Source of the DNA: Selenomonadaceae bacterium
GTDB taxonomy: Bacteria; Bacillota; Negativicutes; Selenomonadales; Selenomonadaceae
Assembly: GCA_016280345.1 (NCBI GenBank)
Contig: JAEEGN010000170.1
Location: forward strand, 1 to 23,831
DNA length: 23,831 nt
Direction: 5' to 3'
Shown here: positions 22,348 through 23,831 of the stretch, in pieces
Position numbering within the stretch: the stretch's first letter is position 1
How the letters are laid out: each line of letters starts with the position of its first letter
Position numbers and translations under genes: made by a program
The notes under the pieces: generated by a model
Told to the model about the DNA's origin: nothing
Databases searched by the model: none
The model's input: only the letters and a program-made list of their open reading frames with translations

Positions 22348-22377
22348 TTGCTTTTTCCCCGGGGAATAGAGTATAAT
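22348..22377 (+). promoter_or_regulatory. Sigma-A type promoter upstream of the short ORF/leader
   Basis: TTGCTT (22348-22353) and a perfect TATAAT (22372-22377) are 18 bp apart. The expected transcription start is near 22384. Confidence 0.7.
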
Positions 22378-22426
22378 AAAGATGGAAAAATGGATTTGCC
22401 GGTAGACCGTTCAAGGAGGAAGGGTT

Positions 22427-22561
22427 ATGTTCACCAATGGCAGGATCCCGCGTAAAGCCAGCCGCACAGCGGCGGGCCGGGACAGGCGACAGCGTTTGGG
22501 GAGGAGTGCAGGCTCGTCCTCATTTTGGCGTGTCGCCTTTTTTGACGGGGTTGTGTCTTGA
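22427..22561 (+). CDS. Possible 44-residue small protein or leader peptide (uncertain)
   Basis: The ATG at 22427 is preceded by AAGGAGGAAGG with good spacing, one of the strongest ribosome sites in the window. The product begins MFTNGRIPRKASRTAAG, contains nine or so arginines, has no membrane segment or known motif, and ends at a TGA at 22559-22561. The second half of the ORF overlaps a terminator-like hairpin (22484-22543), so only part of the message may be made. This arrangement fits a leader peptide or a chance ORF on a small RNA as well as a real small protein. An overlapping frame from the ATG at 22437 is also open for 47 codons but has no ribosome site of its own. Confidence 0.35.
   Translation: MFTNGRIPRKASRTAAGRDRRQRLGRSAGSSSFWRVAFFDGVVS
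22484..22543 (+). terminator. Terminator-like hairpin or attenuator
   Basis: AGGCGACA (22484-22491) pairs with TGTCGCCT (22531-22538), with a GAGGA/TCCTC inner pairing, and is followed by T6 (22538-22543). A separate tight hairpin, GCCGC-ACA-GCGGC (22461-22473), lies just upstream. The large loop makes it weaker than the other terminators here, which could suit an attenuator. Confidence 0.6.
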
Positions 22562-22671
22562 TCGTTGGCGTTCGGGCTGACTCAGGGCGGATGGCTGGCA
22601 GGGCTGCTTGAGGCGAAAGGAGGGAACCGGGCCGCGAGCGGGAAAGAAAACAGGGAGACGCCGTTGCGGCG

Positions 22672-22710
22672 GTTTCCCGGAAACAGAGGGAAAATGAAGT
22701 TTCCCGGAAA
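22672..22710. promoter_or_regulatory. Two GTTTCCCGGAAA palindromes before the gene at 22726
   Basis: GTTTCCCGGAAAC (22672-22684) and GTTTCCCGGAAA (22699-22710) are odd-centred palindromes whose centres are 27 bp apart. The second abuts the ribosome site (AAAAGGAGG) of the next gene. They could be a protein operator or RNA hairpins controlling translation. Confidence 0.5.
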
Positions 22711-22725
22711 AGGAGGACGAGTGAC

Positions 22726-23475
22726 ATGGATGTGAACACGATGGTACGCACGACGATGGGGATGGCCCAGGCGACGCAGGCTTACGGAGCCAAGGGCACC
22801 GACAAGGCGAAGGACGACGCGAAGCGCCCGGCTGCCGAGGAAGACGCAAAAGCGGAAAAGACAGAGCAGAGCGCCTACGCAGTCGATATCTCCACCGACG
22901 CCAAGGGAAAAGCGGCGGCTGCCCAGACCCCGACGGCGGAAAGCGTCGCCCAGACCGAGGGCAAGACGCATGGCGACGCGATCAAGGGCTTGTCGCCGGA
23001 GCAGGTTGACGTCCTGAAGGAAGGCATCACCAAGAGCTACGAGATCATGATCAAGACCCTGACCGAGCAGAACGCGAAGCTCCAGGGCTGGCTTGACGAA
23101 GGCATCGGCAAGCTGGATTTCGGCGGCATCCTGGTGGACGCGGACCGCTTCGCGCTGCCCGCGGTTGGCACGACGCCGGAGGAAGCGAAGGCAGCTATCA
23201 GCGAAGGCGGCGCTTACTCCGTCGACGCAGTGGCGGATCGTATCTTCGGCCTGGCGGAAATCATTGCCGGCGGCGATCCCGAGAAGCTGCAGAAGATGCG
23301 CGACGCCGTGGAGAAGGGCTTCGAGCAGGCCGGCCTCGCCTGGAAGGACGCGACCGGCGAGGATTCGATGCCGCAGATCACGAAGGATACCCACAACGAA
23401 ATCAACCGGCGATTCGATGAGCTCTACGCGAAGCTCACCGGCCAGGCGCCGGAGGACGGGACCGCGGAGGAGTAA
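22726..23475 (+). CDS. Conserved hypothetical protein, DUF5610-like C-terminus (low certainty)
   Basis: 249 residues. The ATG at 22726 has AAAAGGAGG 9 nt upstream. There is no signal peptide or membrane helix. Residues about 20-80 are low-complexity (Lys, Ala, Asp, Glu, Gln) and probably disordered. From about 95 on the sequence is helical, with a linker-like LSPEQVDVLKEGITKSYE, and the C-terminal part VDAVADRIFGLAEIIAGGDP, then KLQKMRDAVEKGFEQAG and PQITKDTHNEINRRFDEL, resembles a motif I recall from uncharacterised proteins of flagellated bacteria (possibly DUF5610). That match is from memory and not verified. The function is unknown. Expression may depend on read-through of the hairpin at 22484-22543, since no promoter was seen after it. 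Confidence 0.75.
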   Translation: MDVNTMVRTTMGMAQATQAYGAKGTDKAKDDAKRPAAEEDAKAEKTEQSAYAVDISTDAKGKAAAAQTPTAESVAQTEGKTHGDAIKGLSPEQVDVLKEGITKSYEIMIKTLTEQNAKLQGWLDEGIGKLDFGGILVDADRFALPAVGTTPEEAKAAISEGGAYSVDAVADRIFGLAEIIAGGDPEKLQKMRDAVEKGFEQAGLAWKDATGEDSMPQITKDTHNEINRRFDELYAKLTGQAPEDGTAEE

Positions 23476-23506
23476 GACGGCCGTATTCCCGGTAGGATTA
23501 GCCATG

Positions 23507-23542
23507 AACCGGCAGGAGCGTTTTTGTTTCCTGCCGGTTTTT
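23507..23542 (+). terminator. Rho-independent terminator after the hypothetical gene
   Basis: AACCGGCAGGA (23507-23517) pairs with TCCTGCCGGTT (23529-23539), followed by TTTTT. Confidence 0.9.
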
Positions 23543-23618
23543 GTCCGGGGCGCAGGGAGCAGGGGACCGCACCGGGCCGCGTGTTCCCGACAGGGATGGT
23601 TTTCAGGGAGGAATCGAT

Positions 23619-23831
23619 ATGTTTCAGGGGATAGGGAAGGTCGGGGATTTTGCGCGTCAGCGCAATCTCCGGCTGATGATGAACCACAAGCTCGCCACCG
23701 GCGAGACGGTGGATCTGAACCGCTCGAAACCGCTGGCGGTGACCTACGTCGCGTCCGCTGCCAAACCGCGGAAATCGTCGGCGGCCGACAAGCAGCGGGT
23801 CGCGTCCATCAAGCAGAAGCTCAAGAACGGC
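23619..23831 (+). CDS. Hypothetical protein (3' partial)
   Basis: 71 codons are visible before the window ends. The ATG at 23619 is preceded by CAGGGAGGAA with good spacing. The N-terminus MFQGIGKVGDFARQRNLRLM is followed by a basic, Ala/Lys-rich stretch (KPRKSSAADKQRVASIKQKL) that ends in KNG at the window edge. No domain can be named. The Lys-rich tail resembles small basic proteins often seen in Negativicutes, with a conserved helical end that would lie outside this window. It starts after the terminator at 23507-23542, so it needs its own promoter, which was not identified. Confidence 0.65.
   Translation, partial: MFQGIGKVGDFARQRNLRLMMNHKLATGETVDLNRSKPLAVTYVASAAKPRKSSAADKQRVASIKQKLKNG

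Larger units (their letters stand above)
22283..22725. other. 443-bp region without a recognised gene, containing a short transcription unit
   Basis: Contains a promoter (22348-22377), a possible 44-codon ORF (22427-22561), a terminator-like hairpin (22484-22543), and two short palindromes (22672-22710) just before the next gene. From 22544 to 22671 nothing recognisable was found apart from a ribosome-site-like AAAGGAGGG at 22618-22626 with no suitable start codon after it. Confidence 0.6.

Noticed and set aside
22384..22543. Known riboswitch or housekeeping RNA (c-di-GMP, cobalamin, SRP, RNase P)
   Set aside because: None of the conserved core sequences that I could recall for these RNAs is present on either strand.

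Overview
The window looks like chromosomal DNA of a GC-rich diderm Firmicute, most likely class Negativicutes (Selenomonas/Megasphaera-type relatives). This is inferred from Firmicute-style genes (class III fructose-1,6-bisphosphatase, strong AAGGAGG ribosome binding sites, many TTG starts, sigma-A type promoters) found together with a classical outer-membrane autotransporter, which needs an outer membrane. No rRNA, tRNA, CRISPR array, phage or insertion sequence was seen.

Layout. 1-239: 3' end of a receiver domain, probably the tail of a hybrid kinase. 421-2142: membrane diguanylate cyclase. 2265-3428: FliB-type Fe-S lysine-N-methylase. 3515-5008: PutP sodium/proline symporter. 5110-6423: a divergent ClpX. 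These all read rightward and most have their own promoter. 6557-10873 (minus): 1438-residue autotransporter adhesin with two ~207-residue passenger repeats, preceded by a 554-bp gene-free region packed with repeats. 11428-12072 (minus): TetR regulator. 12358-14268 (minus): fbp. 14284-14767: gene-free, with an orphan hairpin and an orphan terminator. 14768-15901: YjbR protein fused to a PUA/EVE-like domain. 15945-16211 (minus): rpsT. 16424-19489: DEDDh exonuclease, rlmD and holA, closely packed. 19584-21572: OmpR-type response regulator and histidine kinase pair. 21678-22211: rubrerythrin. 22348-22543: promoter, short ORF and terminator forming a ~160-nt transcription unit. 22726-23475 and 23619-end: two proteins of unknown function.

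How the genes relate. The first part combines signalling (receiver, c-di-GMP synthesis) with a possible flagellin-modifying enzyme and proline uptake. The TetR gene lies directly upstream of the autotransporter on the same strand and is a candidate regulator of it. The rpsT/exonuclease/rlmD/holA block is information-processing housekeeping. The two-component pair and rubrerythrin look like envelope or redox stress response functions.

I found no clear new multi-gene defence or biosynthetic system. The most interesting unexplained signals are non-coding: the 31-bp tandem repeats upstream of the autotransporter, the orphan structured region upstream of the YjbR fusion, and the ~160-nt leader or small RNA unit before the unknown protein at 22726. 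The divergent ClpX and the YjbR-EVE-like fusion are the best protein-level leads. All family assignments were made by reading the translated sequence; no database search was run.
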